Shown here: piece by piece, positions 1-7,836 of the stretch | Numbering within the stretch: position 1 is the first letter of the stretch | Layout of the letters: the number at the start of each line of letters is the position of its first letter | Source of the DNA: JADJOY01 sp016713535 [NCBI: Deltaproteobacteria bacterium] | GTDB lineage: Bacteria > JADJOY01 | Assembly (NCBI GenBank): GCA_016713535.1 | Contig: JADJOY010000037.1 | Coordinates: 52,349 to 116,348, forward strand | DNA length: 64,000 bases | Direction: 5' to 3' | The notes under the pieces: model-generated | Databases searched by the model: none | What the model was told of the DNA's origin: nothing | The model's input: only the letters and a program-made list of their open reading frames with translations | Position numbers and translations under genes: made by a program

Positions 1-276
1 GGTGCCCCAGCTCGGGTGAGCGAGGAAGAGATCGAGCACCGGCTCGAAGCTCTCGCGGACGATCTGGTCCTCGACGGCGGGCTCGTCGAGCTCCCAGGCG
101 GCGACCGGCTCGGCGGTGGGCAGGAAGCCGATCAGGCCGCCCACGACGTACTGGATGTTGAAGTGGAAGACGGCGAGCGCGAACTTGCGGGGTGCCTCCG
201 CGCGCGCCTCACCCGGCGCCGACGCGACCAGGCACGCCAGCAGCGCGACCACGCCGCGTGCGCGAGCGCGGCTCAT
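1..276 (-). CDS. Exported protein of unknown function (partial, 3' end beyond window)
   Basis: The ATG (complement of 274-276) opens a frame that runs off the left edge without a stop. The first 27 residues form a typical Sec signal peptide: an Arg-rich start, the hydrophobic core VVALLACLVA, then ARA-EA as a probable cleavage site. The mature part begins FALAVFHFNIQYVVGG and contains an acidic stretch (ELDEPAVEDQI). The family is not recognised; the opening recalls secreted glycan-active enzymes, but that is only an impression. The start overlaps the stop of the upstream fusion gene in an ATGA, so translation is probably coupled and the two genes form one operon. Confidence 0.6.
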   Translation of the reverse strand, partial: MSRARARGVVALLACLVASAPGEARAEAPRKFALAVFHFNIQYVVGGLIGFLPTAEPVAAWELDEPAVEDQIVRESFEPVLDLFLAHPSWGT

Positions 277-1625
277 GCGCCGCGCCCCGCGCCACCCGGC
301 GAGGCGGCCTCGCTCGCCATCGAGGCGCGGATCTTCTCCACGACCCCGGTGGTCGAGTGGCCCGCGACGAAGTCGGCGATCACCACCCGTCCGCCGCGCG
401 CGGTGACCACGTCCGCGCCGACCACGTTCTCGGGCTTCCAGTCGCCGCCCTTCACCAGCACGTCGGGCTGCACCGAGCGGATCAGCTCGAGCGGCGTCGG
501 CTCGTCGAAGAGCACCACGTAGTCGACGCACCGCAGCGAGGCGAGGATCGCGGCGCGGTCGTGCTCGCTCTGGATCGGCCGGTCGGGCGCCTTGCCGAGA
601 AACCGGACCGAGGCGTCGGTGTTGAGACCGACGCACAGCGCGTGGCCGAGGCGCCGCGCGTCCTCCAGGTAGCGCACGTGGCCGAGGTGGAGGATGTCGA
701 AGCAGCCGTTGGTGAAGACCAGCGAGCGTCCTTGCGCATGGAGCCGCACGCTCTCCTTCGCCATCTCGTCACGTGTCAGGATCCGTCCCAGCGTCGGCAC
801 CGCGGACTCCTCCTCGGACGAGTGACCGAGCGGCGCGGCCGCGATCGCCTCGGCGTACGCCGCCGGTACACGCCGCCGCGCGAGCGGCCGGGTGCGGCGC
901 ACCGCGTTGACCTCGTCGACGTCGACGGTGGCGAGGACGATCTCGTCGTCGGCGCCGCCGCGCGCGAGCAGCGCGCCGCCGGGCCCGATCACCACCGACC
1001 CGCCGCGCGGGTGGGAGCCCGGGCGCTCGGTGGCACCACTCGCCGCGACCACGAACGACTGGCTCTCGATCGCGCGCGCGGTCAGCAGCGCGCGCGCGGC
1101 CTCCGACTCGTCGAGCGTCCACGCGGCGCACACCGCCAGCAGGCGTGCCCGCTCGAGGGCGAGTGCTACGCCCTGCTCGGGGAACTCGACGTCGGCGCCG
1201 ATCAGCACGCCGAGCTTCACCCGGCTGGTCTGCACCGCCACGATCGAGTCGCCGGTGCTGATGAGCCCGGCGTCGTCGGGGCTGCGGTGAAGGCGACGGT
1301 AGGTGCCCGCGTCGTGGCCGTCGGTGTCGATCACGTGTGCCTGGTCGAAGAACCGCCCCGCCTCGTTCGCGAGCGTCGAGCCGATCAGGATCACCCTGTG
1401 CTGGCGCGCCGCGCGCCGGAGCGCGGCGACGGCGACCGCGCTGCGCTCGGCTTCGAGGCGAGGGCGCTGGTGCTGCCCGGCGGTGGTCCAGAGCTCGGGC
1501 AGGACGATCAGCTCCGCGCCGCGCGCCGCCGCTTCGGCGATCCGCGTCAGCGCGAGCTCGGCGTTGGCCTCGACGAGACCGGGGCGAACCGGGAACTGGA
1601 GCGCGGCGACGGTGAGCGCGGACAT
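273..1625 (-). CDS. Nitrilase-like domain fused to RfaE2-type nucleotidyltransferase (D-glycero-beta-D-manno-heptose-1-phosphate adenylyltransferase)
   Basis: A 450-residue two-domain protein. Residues 1-260 look like a carbon-nitrogen hydrolase, but only Glu44 (VLPELW) of the Glu-Lys-Cys triad survives: the Lys position is Arg111 (YRRLH) and the Cys position is Gly143 (LIGADVEFPE). Residues about 285-435 are a complete RfaE2/HldE cytidylyltransferase-fold domain, with FTNGCFDILHLGH, GLNTDASV, DVLVKGGD and GHSTT. That domain is known to adenylate heptose-1-phosphate for ADP-heptose and LPS core synthesis. The start at MSALTVAALQ was chosen because the nitrilase fold begins there; the open frame extends further upstream only through repeat DNA. 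The nucleotidyltransferase function is likely, while the nitrilase part is probably non-catalytic. Confidence 0.85.
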   Translation of the reverse strand: MSALTVAALQFPVRPGLVEANAELALTRIAEAAARGAELIVLPELWTTAGQHQRPRLEAERSAVAVAALRRAARQHRVILIGSTLANEAGRFFDQAHVIDTDGHDAGTYRRLHRSPDDAGLISTGDSIVAVQTSRVKLGVLIGADVEFPEQGVALALERARLLAVCAAWTLDESEAARALLTARAIESQSFVVAASGATERPGSHPRGGSVVIGPGGALLARGGADDEIVLATVDVDEVNAVRRTRPLARRRVPAAYAEAIAAAPLGHSSEEESAVPTLGRILTRDEMAKESVRLHAQGRSLVFTNGCFDILHLGHVRYLEDARRLGHALCVGLNTDASVRFLGKAPDRPIQSEHDRAAILASLRCVDYVVLFDEPTPLELIRSVQPDVLVKGGDWKPENVVGADVVTARGGRVVIADFVAGHSTTGVVEKIRASMASEAASPGGAGRGA

Positions 1626-1755
1626 GGGATCGGCGAGCCGCGCGGACACGCGGCGCGGCGATTCTACCGAAACCCGAGCCAATTTCGGCATGCGCGGGTT
1701 CGGCGCTCGTTCGATCGCCGCCGGACCGAGATCGACGAAGCCGGCGACCTGGCGC

Positions 1756-2145
1756 CGGCGCGCAGCGCCGCGGGGGGACGGAGCCGTCGTAGCGACGAGG
1801 GCCCCATCCCCCGTCGCCGGGACCACGCGGCTGGAGCCCGCCGCTTCGTCGGCGGGAAGCCTCTACGATCGGCCAGCTCGCCCCACGAGCGGACCCACCA
1901 CACGGCCGGCCGCAGCGAGCCTGTGAAGACATCGAGCGAGGGAAGCGCCGCGGGGGGACGGAGCCCCCGCGCTACGAAAACCGTGAGCGAGGGGTTCCAC
2001 CCGTCGCCGGCCGGCTGGACGCCGCTTCGTCGGCGAACTGGCCAGCGGGGACCGCCACACGGCCGGTCGCAGCGAGCCTGTGAAGACATCGAGCGGGAAG
2101 CGCCGCGGGGGGACGGAGCCCCCCGCGCCACGAAGACCCTCGTAG
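1756..2145. repeat. Tandem REP-like hairpin array (alternating B and A units), left of the IS
   Basis: Two kinds of hairpin alternate here. Type B has a stem made of a G run (gcggggggacggagc) and its complement (gccccccgcgctacg). Type A is cgtagcgacggggg / ttccat / cccccgtcgccgg. B copies at 1911-1979 and 2068-2134 are near-identical direct repeats starting cgcagcgagcctgtgaagac, 157 bp apart. A copies lie at about 1789-1894 and 1979-2060. Single B-A units recur at 17.8, 29.2 and 33.9 kb. No gene is seen in 1626-2262 apart from this array and the IS left end. Confidence 0.8.
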
Positions 2146-2262
2146 ACCTTATGGAGCGACCGGCTCCATCTCGCAAAACGTGGTTAATCGGTGGTGCAGC
2201 CACCTACCACTACGCGGGTTAGCGCCCGAGGGCGCCAGAGCCGCATGCGAGAGGAGCCGGTC

Positions 2263-3408
2263 ATGGGCAAGCTTACGCGAACGAACGTCGGCATGGACGT
2301 GTGCAAGCGGTTTATCCAGGTCGCGCTGCTGACCCCGGGCGGAGAGTGGATCGAGTGGCAGACGCGCAACGAGTCGCGTGCGATCGCCAAGATGATCGGC
2401 CGCATTCGCCGCGAAGCCGGCGAGAGCGAGATTCGCACCTGCTACGAGGCGGGTCCCACCGGCTACGCGCTCCAGCGCGTCCTGCGGGCGGCCGGCCTGC
2501 ACTGCATCGTCGTGGCGCCGTCGCTCATTCCGCGCAAGCCGGGCGAGCGCATCAAGACGGATCGCCGAGACGCCCGCAAGCTCGCTCAGGGTCTGCGCAA
2601 CGGGGATCTCACGGAGGTCCAGCCGCCAACCCCGGAGCAAGAGAGCCTCCGCGACCTGTGCCGCGTCCGCGAGGCGACCCAGAAGGATCTCGAGTGCCGG
2701 CGGCATCGGCTGAGCAAATTTGTGCTTCGGCGCGATCGCATCTATCCCGGCAAGGTCACGTGGACTCGTGCGCACCTCACGTGGATCGAGCAGCAACGCT
2801 TCACGGACGAGTACGCCACGATGACGTTCGACACGCTGATCCGGGCGGTCACGGAAGCGCAGCAGATGCTCGCGGACCTGGACGCGAAGCTCGAGGCGGC
2901 GGCGCAACGGGAGCCGTACGCGACGCCGGTTCGGCATCTGCGGTGCTTTCGCAGCTTCGACACGGTCACCGCGCTCAGCGTGGTGGCCGAGCTCTACGGC
3001 TTCCTGCGGTTCGAGTCTGCGAGCGGGCTCATGGCCTACCTCGGGCTGGTGCCGAGCGAGCACACGACCGCGGGTCGACACCAGCGAGGCGAGATCACCA
3101 AGGCGGGCAACGGCCGCGTTCGGCGTCTGCTCAACCAAGCCGCCTGGAACTACCGGCATGTGCCTCGTGTGAGTCGGGCGTTGAAGGCCCGGCGCGAAGG
3201 TCAGCCGGGCTGGGTCGTGAACGTCGCCGACAAGGCGATGAAGCGGTTGCACAAGCGTTATTGGCACCTGGTGAACGGAGGGAAGCCGACCCCCGTGGCG
3301 GCCATCGCGGTGGAGCGGGAGCTCGTCGGCTTCGTCTGGGATGTGCTGCATCGCGACGCTCACGAGCAGCTGGAGCGAGAGGCGAGCACGGGCAAGAAGG
3401 CGGCCTGA
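2263..3408 (+). CDS. IS110-family transposase (DEDD type)
   Basis: This 381-residue recombinase has the two-part IS110 layout. An N-terminal RuvC-like DEDD domain shows VGMDVCKRFIQVAL with the first Asp, CYEAGPTGYALQ with the Glu, and KTDRRDARKLA with the last Asp pair. A C-terminal transposase_20 domain shows AYLGLVPSEHTTAG and RGEITKAGNGRVRRLLNQAAW. The Ser-Ser seen at the VPSE-SSG site of many relatives is Thr-Thr here, a variant I believe occurs in the family. The start at ATG 2263 follows GAGGAG at 2251-2256. IS110 enzymes act with an element-encoded bridge RNA that specifies the target. The gene looks intact. Confidence 0.93.
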   Translation: MGKLTRTNVGMDVCKRFIQVALLTPGGEWIEWQTRNESRAIAKMIGRIRREAGESEIRTCYEAGPTGYALQRVLRAAGLHCIVVAPSLIPRKPGERIKTDRRDARKLAQGLRNGDLTEVQPPTPEQESLRDLCRVREATQKDLECRRHRLSKFVLRRDRIYPGKVTWTRAHLTWIEQQRFTDEYATMTFDTLIRAVTEAQQMLADLDAKLEAAAQREPYATPVRHLRCFRSFDTVTALSVVAELYGFLRFESASGLMAYLGLVPSEHTTAGRHQRGEITKAGNGRVRRLLNQAAWNYRHVPRVSRALKARREGQPGWVVNVADKAMKRLHKRYWHLVNGGKPTPVAAIAVERELVGFVWDVLHRDAHEQLEREASTGKKAA

Positions 3409-3733
3409 CGACGAGGGTTGGTTCCACTCCACGAGAAAGGAGATCGAGGGCTCGAGGCGCTGGAGGGTCGCGGCACGTCTCCGAGGATGTGCGTCCGTCG
3501 CTATTGCGATAGGGGGCAACCCCGAATTCGCGTCCAGTAGACAGCGCTCCTCACGACGGAGAGAGGTCACGGCTGGCTCTGCACCGGCTTCGGCCGGGGT
3601 AATCCGCGGATTTGAGAGTGACTCGTCGTCGATCCGTGCGGATCCTCCATCGCCTCGAGCCCTCGAAGGGAGAACAACAGGCAAACAACCACGACGCGAG
3701 AGGAAGCCACGGGCCGCGAGCCCGGGTTTGACA
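3409..3733 (+). ncRNA. Candidate bridge RNA region of the IS110/IS1111 element
   Basis: This non-coding stretch lies between the transposase stop and the right inverted repeat, where IS1111-type elements carry their bridge RNA. It can form several small hairpins: CGC-TATT-GCG (3499-3508), GGGG-CAA-CCCC (3513-3523) and CCGGC-TTCG-GCCGG (3584-3597, a UUCG tetraloop). Two 8-mers, 3411-3418 and 3495-3502, are reverse complements of the left (2136-2143) and right (3750-3757) insertion-site flanks. They are 80 bases apart and both would pair with the same strand, so this is not a textbook guide arrangement. Exact ends and loop assignment are not determined. Confidence 0.4.
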
Positions 3734-3751
3734 CCAGTCGCTCCATATGAG

Positions 3752-4000
3752 CGACGGGGGTTCCATCCCCCGTCGCCGGGACCACGCGGCTGGAGCCCGC
3801 CGCTGGAGCCCGCCGCTTCGTCGGCGGGAAGCCTCTACGATCGGCCAGCTCGCCCCACGAGCGGACTCGCCAAGTGGCGCGTCGCAGCGCGACGCCGCGA
3901 GCGAAGCGAGTGCCTCGGGGGTGGGACCCGCCGGGATCGCGGCGCCGAGGGACCGGCGCCCTCCAGGCGGGCGGGGGGCTGGAACAGCCCCCCGAGCAAC
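3752..4000. repeat. REP-like hairpins right of the IS
   Basis: The type A hairpin resumes immediately after the IS (to 3781). It is followed by about 90 bp almost identical to 1803-1894 (ending gctcgccccacgagcgga), but with a 15-bp tandem duplication of the ctggagcccgccg segment near 3790-3815. A further composite at 3888-4000 ends in the palindrome ggggggctggaacagcccccc (3976-3996). That palindrome recurs at 33.7 kb (inverted) and 52.36 kb, next to the stop of the downstream gene. Confidence 0.75.
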
Positions 4001-5026
4001 TCAGAAATGCATGCGCAGGAAGCGCACCGCCCAGAAGCACAGCGAGGCGACGATCGCCGAGGCGGGGATGGTGAGCAGCCACGCCCACACGATCTTCGCG
4101 GCGACACCCCATTTGATGCCCGAGAGGTTGGTGGTGGCGCCGACGCCGATGATCGAGCCCGTGATGGTGTGCGTGGTGCTCACGGGGATGCCGCTGTGGG
4201 TCGCCAGGAACAGCGTGAAGGCGCCCGCGGTCTCGGCGCAGAAGCCGCCCACCGGCTTGAGCTTGGTGATCTTCATCCCCATGGTCTTGACGATCCGCCA
4301 GCCACCGAACGCGGTGCCGAGCGCCATCGCGGCGTGGCAGCCGAGGATGATCCAGAGCGTCTTGGGATCGGTGATGCTGAGCTTGATGTTGGGGTCGACG
4401 ACCCCCGCCGCGACCAGCAGCGCCACGATCAGTCCCATGGTCTTCTGGGCGTCGTTGCCGCCGTGGCCCAGCGAATACAGCGCCGCGGAGACGAGCTGTC
4501 CGCGCCGGAAGCGCCGGTCGACGGTCGCGGGGCGGGCGCGCCTCAGCAGCCAGAACACCGCGAGCATCAGGGCGTACCCGCACACGAAGCCGATGAGCGG
4601 CGCGAGCGGGATGAACTTCACGGTGCTGACGATCTTCTCCCAGCGCAGCGCGTCCCAGCCGGCGTGCGCCACGCCGGCGCCGGCGAAGCCACCGATGAGC
4701 GCATGCGACGAGCTGGTGGGCAGGCCCCACCACCACGTGAGCAAGTCCCAGAAGATCGCGCCCATCAGGCCGGTGAGGACGACGTCCACGTAGGTCGGGT
4801 CGTTGGCGGTGATCCGGACGATCTTCGACACCGTGTCGGCCACCTTCGGCTCGAACACGAACATCGCCACGAAGTTGAAGAACGCCGCCCAGATGACCGC
4901 CTGACCCGGTCGAAGGACGCGCGTCGACACCACCGTCGCGATCGAGTTCGCGGCGTCGTGAAACCCGTTGATCACGTCGAACACCAACGCGACCACGATC
5001 GTGCCGATCACCAGCGGCGTCACCAT
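4001..5026 (-). CDS. pit: Inorganic phosphate transporter, PiT family
   Basis: This 341-residue polytopic inner-membrane protein shows both signature repeats of the PiT family (phosphate:cation symport). The N-terminal copy is VFDVINGFHDAANSIATVVS and the C-terminal copy is LYSLGHGGNDAQKTMG, followed by GIPVSTTHTITGSIIG. About ten hydrophobic segments can be seen, and the length fits the short bacterial Pit class. The start at MVTPLVIG (5026) was preferred because the frame further upstream is Arg/Ser-rich antisense of the next gene. It lies 28 bp downstream of the DUF47 gene, so the two are almost certainly one operon. The last codons abut the hairpin repeat at 3976-4000, which may act as a terminator. 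Confidence 0.93.
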   Translation of the reverse strand: MVTPLVIGTIVVALVFDVINGFHDAANSIATVVSTRVLRPGQAVIWAAFFNFVAMFVFEPKVADTVSKIVRITANDPTYVDVVLTGLMGAIFWDLLTWWWGLPTSSSHALIGGFAGAGVAHAGWDALRWEKIVSTVKFIPLAPLIGFVCGYALMLAVFWLLRRARPATVDRRFRRGQLVSAALYSLGHGGNDAQKTMGLIVALLVAAGVVDPNIKLSITDPKTLWIILGCHAAMALGTAFGGWRIVKTMGMKITKLKPVGGFCAETAGAFTLFLATHSGIPVSTTHTITGSIIGVGATTNLSGIKWGVAAKIVWAWLLTIPASAIVASLCFWAVRFLRMHF

Positions 5027-5054
5027 GGCACAGGCCTCCAGGACGTCCGGTGGG

Positions 5055-5681
5055 TCAGGCGTTCTCGAGAACGACGCCCTCGATGATGTTGGCCACGTCC
5101 TCGCATCGGTCGGTGGCCGTCTCGAGGGTCTCGTAGATCTCTTTCCACTTGATGACGTGGATCGGATCGTCCTTGTGCTCCTTGAAGAGCCTCGCGACCG
5201 CGCGGCGCAGGATCGCATCCGCCTCGTTCTCGAGCCGGTTCACGTCCACGCACGCCTGCAGCACCTTCGAGGCGTGCTTCATGTCGCGCAGCCCGGCCAC
5301 CGCGTGGGCGATCTCGACGGCCGCGCGCATCAGCACGTCCGCCAGATCCTTCACCTCGCTCGGCATCTCGGTGATCTCGTAGAGCGCGATCCGCTCCGAG
5401 GCCGCCTCGACGAAGTCCATGACGTCGTCCATGCGCGTGATGAGGCGGTGGATGTCGTCGCGCTCGATCGGCGTGATGAAGGTCTTGTGGAGGGCCTCGA
5501 CGCACTGGTGCGTGATCTGGTCCGTCTCCTCCTCGATCTCCTTGATGCGCAGCGCCTTGGCGGGGACGTTCGCGCCCGTGGAGACGAGCGACAGGAACTC
5601 CTTGCACCCGACCACGGTGAGCGCGGCGTGCTGCTCGAAGAGGTCGAAGAAGCGGGTCTCGCGCGGCAGCAATCGGAACAT
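5055..5681 (-). CDS. DUF47 family protein (PhoU-like partner of Pit)
   Basis: This 208-residue all-helical cytoplasmic protein matches the DUF47/TIGR00153 family in length and pattern. It starts MFRLLPRETRFFDLFEQHA and carries the conserved E/D clusters IKEIEEETDQITHQ and RLENEADAILRRAVARLF, which bind metal in PhoU-type bundles. Family members sit directly upstream of pit genes and are thought to modulate phosphate transport. Here the Pit gene follows 28 bp later on the same strand. The start was taken at MFRLL; the frame upstream is non-homologous. No Pho-box could be identified with confidence in the preceding 85 bp. Confidence 0.88.
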   Translation of the reverse strand: MFRLLPRETRFFDLFEQHAALTVVGCKEFLSLVSTGANVPAKALRIKEIEEETDQITHQCVEALHKTFITPIERDDIHRLITRMDDVMDFVEAASERIALYEITEMPSEVKDLADVLMRAAVEIAHAVAGLRDMKHASKVLQACVDVNRLENEADAILRRAVARLFKEHKDDPIHVIKWKEIYETLETATDRCEDVANIIEGVVLENA

Positions 5682-5766
5682 GGGCACCCCCGGTGGACGG
5701 AACCGGAGGCGTACCACGCACGCCGGGTCGAGGAAACAGGACCGTGACGTTCGTGAGACGTCCGTG

Positions 5767-7836
5767 TCACGAACGCGACGCGGGATCCCGGACCAGCTTG
5801 AGCGTGAGCCCGACCAGCACCACCACGGCGATTCCGAGCGCGATCCACAGCGCCACGGTCCCGGCGCGGCGGCCGCTCCACGGTGCAGGCGGCCGATAGG
5901 CGGGGTTCGGCCCTCGCGGTCCGGGCTCCGCCGCGCTCGTCGCGAGCCCCAGCGCCAGCTCGCGGACGGACGCGAGCTCGTAGCGCGGCGCTTCGGCGCT
6001 CGGGTTGCCGAGCAAGCCGCGGTACTTCCCGGGCGACGCCGGGAAGAGCACGCGGCGCCGCTCCACGTCGATGCTCGGAGACCGCGGCGTGAGCGGAAGA
6101 TCGTCACCGTTCTCGACTTCGATCACCAGCGCCGCGAGCCTGGGCGATCCCGCGAGAGCGACGCGGAACGGCGTCCCCCCGGCGCGCCGCTCGAGCCGCG
6201 GCGCGGCGAGCACCGGTTCGTCGCGACCGGGTCCCCCGAGGATGCGTGCCTGGCGCGCCACGAAGCCCTCCTCGAAATCGATCGTGACGGCGGCGACGGG
6301 TGCCGCCCCGTCCGGTAGCGCGAGCAGCCAGCGGCTCGCGTCTCCGTGGGGCGCCAGCGGCGTGAGCGCGGGCTCGACCGGCTGGGTCGCCGAGTCGTCG
6401 ATCAGGTACGCGAGCTGGCGGTCCTTCGTGTCGACGATCCGGACGTCGGCCAGATCGGCCCGCGCCGCGGCGACATCGCCGGCATCGAGCGTCCATTCGG
6501 CGAGCCCCTCCGGGGTGGGACCGACCGTGAGCTCTCGCAGCAACGCCCAGCCGCGCGGCTCGAGCGGCGCGCCGGCGCGCTGCGCGAACGCCATCGCCTG
6601 CTCGCTCTGGTGGCGGGGGTTGTCCTCGGCGGGCCCCAGCGCGGCGACCGGCAGCGCGCGCCACCACGGAGCGCCACCATCGTCCGCGGCCGAGGACCCC
6701 GGCGCCGCGATCCGCGCGAACGAATCGAGGTCACGGTGCGAGGCGGTCGTGACTCGCCCGCCGCCCCAGTGGAGATCGGTCACCCCGCCGGGCGGCGGGA
6801 TGAAGAGCACGGTGGGGAGCCCCACCTGCGCCACCACCCGCAGCTCGTCGAGCGGCCCCTCGCCGGCGTCGTCGATGTCGACGTAGAGGTCGCCGGTGGC
6901 GACCGGCCGGCGCTCGAGCTCGACCGTGCTCGCGACCAGCTTGCCGTCGCCGGCGCGCGCGATCACGCCGTGGCCGAGCCGGGCGCCGCTCACGTCGCGC
7001 ACCCGGACGTCGCGCAGGAACGCCTCGCTCGCCGACTCGATCCGAAGTGCTGTCGGCACGATGCCCGCGGGCCGCGCCAGCTCGAGCTGGGTCGAGCGGT
7101 CGTCGATGCGGGTGTCGACCACCTCGAGCGGCACCTCGCCGGTCGCCTGCTCGGCGCGCTCGTCCCGCTCGACGCGCACCTCGACCGGCGCCACCCAGCC
7201 GCCCTGCTCGATCCGGATCTCGATCGCGACACGCGGCCACTCGCCGAGCGGCACCGTGATCGAGCCCTCGTGCACCGCCGGTCCACGGGAGCCCTCGCGA
7301 CCGGGGAGCCGGAAGAGCGGCGCGTTGCGCACCAGCTCGCGGCCCATGCCCCCGTCCACCAGCTCCCACACGGTGGCGCGCGCCACTAGCAGCTCGCCGG
7401 CTGCCAGGTCGAAGGTGATGCGATCGAACGCGAAGCCGGCCGGCTCGACCGCCAGCTCGAGGCGCTCGCGGCGCGGGTGACCGTCGTCGTCGGCGGCCCG
7501 GTCGACCGCCGTGAGAACGACCGGCGCCGCGCACGCGATCGCTCCGCTCGCGCCTGGATCGACGGGCGGCACCACCGCGAAGGGCACGAAGTGCCCCGCG
7601 TCGTCGATCAGGCGCAGGTCGGCGAGGTCGGGGCGACTCTCGGCCAGCACGGTGGGCGGAAGCAGCACCCTCGCCACGGTCGCCGAGGCGTCCGTCGCGG
7701 CGGTGACCCGCGCGCGGCGCGGAAAGACGCTGCGCGGATCGCCCTCCGCACTGCCCGACGCCCGGGCAGTCGTCGCGGCCGCCAGCCCGAGGGCGACCAC
7801 GACTGCGAAGCGCCGAGCCCCACGACCACGCCTCAC
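5767..7836 (-). CDS. DUF3999 family protein (membrane-anchored, exported)
   Basis: A 689-residue protein beginning at a GTG (complement of 7834-7836) that overlaps the stop of the DUF2339 gene as GTGA. It opens with a signal sequence (FAVVVALGLAAATTARASG) followed by about 600 residues of beta-rich exported sequence. It ends in a single C-terminal membrane helix (VALWIALGIAVVVLVGLTL) and the short basic tail KLVRDPASRS. I recognise the pattern as DUF3999, a family of unknown function usually encoded beside DUF2339, exactly as here. The overlap implies coupled synthesis and probably a complex at the inner membrane. Function is unknown. Confidence 0.8.
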   Translation of the reverse strand: MRRGRGARRFAVVVALGLAAATTARASGSAEGDPRSVFPRRARVTAATDASATVARVLLPPTVLAESRPDLADLRLIDDAGHFVPFAVVPPVDPGASGAIACAAPVVLTAVDRAADDDGHPRRERLELAVEPAGFAFDRITFDLAAGELLVARATVWELVDGGMGRELVRNAPLFRLPGREGSRGPAVHEGSITVPLGEWPRVAIEIRIEQGGWVAPVEVRVERDERAEQATGEVPLEVVDTRIDDRSTQLELARPAGIVPTALRIESASEAFLRDVRVRDVSGARLGHGVIARAGDGKLVASTVELERRPVATGDLYVDIDDAGEGPLDELRVVAQVGLPTVLFIPPPGGVTDLHWGGGRVTTASHRDLDSFARIAAPGSSAADDGGAPWWRALPVAALGPAEDNPRHQSEQAMAFAQRAGAPLEPRGWALLRELTVGPTPEGLAEWTLDAGDVAAARADLADVRIVDTKDRQLAYLIDDSATQPVEPALTPLAPHGDASRWLLALPDGAAPVAAVTIDFEEGFVARQARILGGPGRDEPVLAAPRLERRAGGTPFRVALAGSPRLAALVIEVENGDDLPLTPRSPSIDVERRRVLFPASPGKYRGLLGNPSAEAPRYELASVRELALGLATSAAEPGPRGPNPAYRPPAPWSGRRAGTVALWIALGIAVVVLVGLTLKLVRDPASRS

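Larger units (their letters stand above)
2146..3751 (+). mobile_element. IS110-family (IS1111-like) insertion sequence inserted at a REP junction
   Basis: Boundaries come from comparing the flanks with the uninterrupted B-A unit at 17771-17845. There the sequence reads cgaagaccatcgtagcgacggggg; here it is split after cgtAG (2144-2145) and resumes AGcgacggggg (3750-). That leaves an AG (CT on the other strand) dinucleotide at both ends and no longer duplication, as expected for IS110 elements. Subterminal inverted repeats of 14 bp with one mismatch lie at 2150-2163 (tatggagcgaccgg) and 3734-3747 (ccagtcgctccata). One transposase gene fills the centre, with about 100 bp of non-coding DNA to its left and about 325 bp to its right. 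The long 3' non-coding part and the subterminal repeats favour the IS1111 subgroup. Confidence 0.85.

Noticed and set aside
1756-2145. CRISPR-like array
   Set aside because: The repeats are hairpin units of 157 bp with no uniform spacers, and no cas genes are present.
192-2222. Plus-strand open frame of 676 codons
   Set aside because: Antisense to the fusion gene, and ends in the repeat array. No protein-like motifs.
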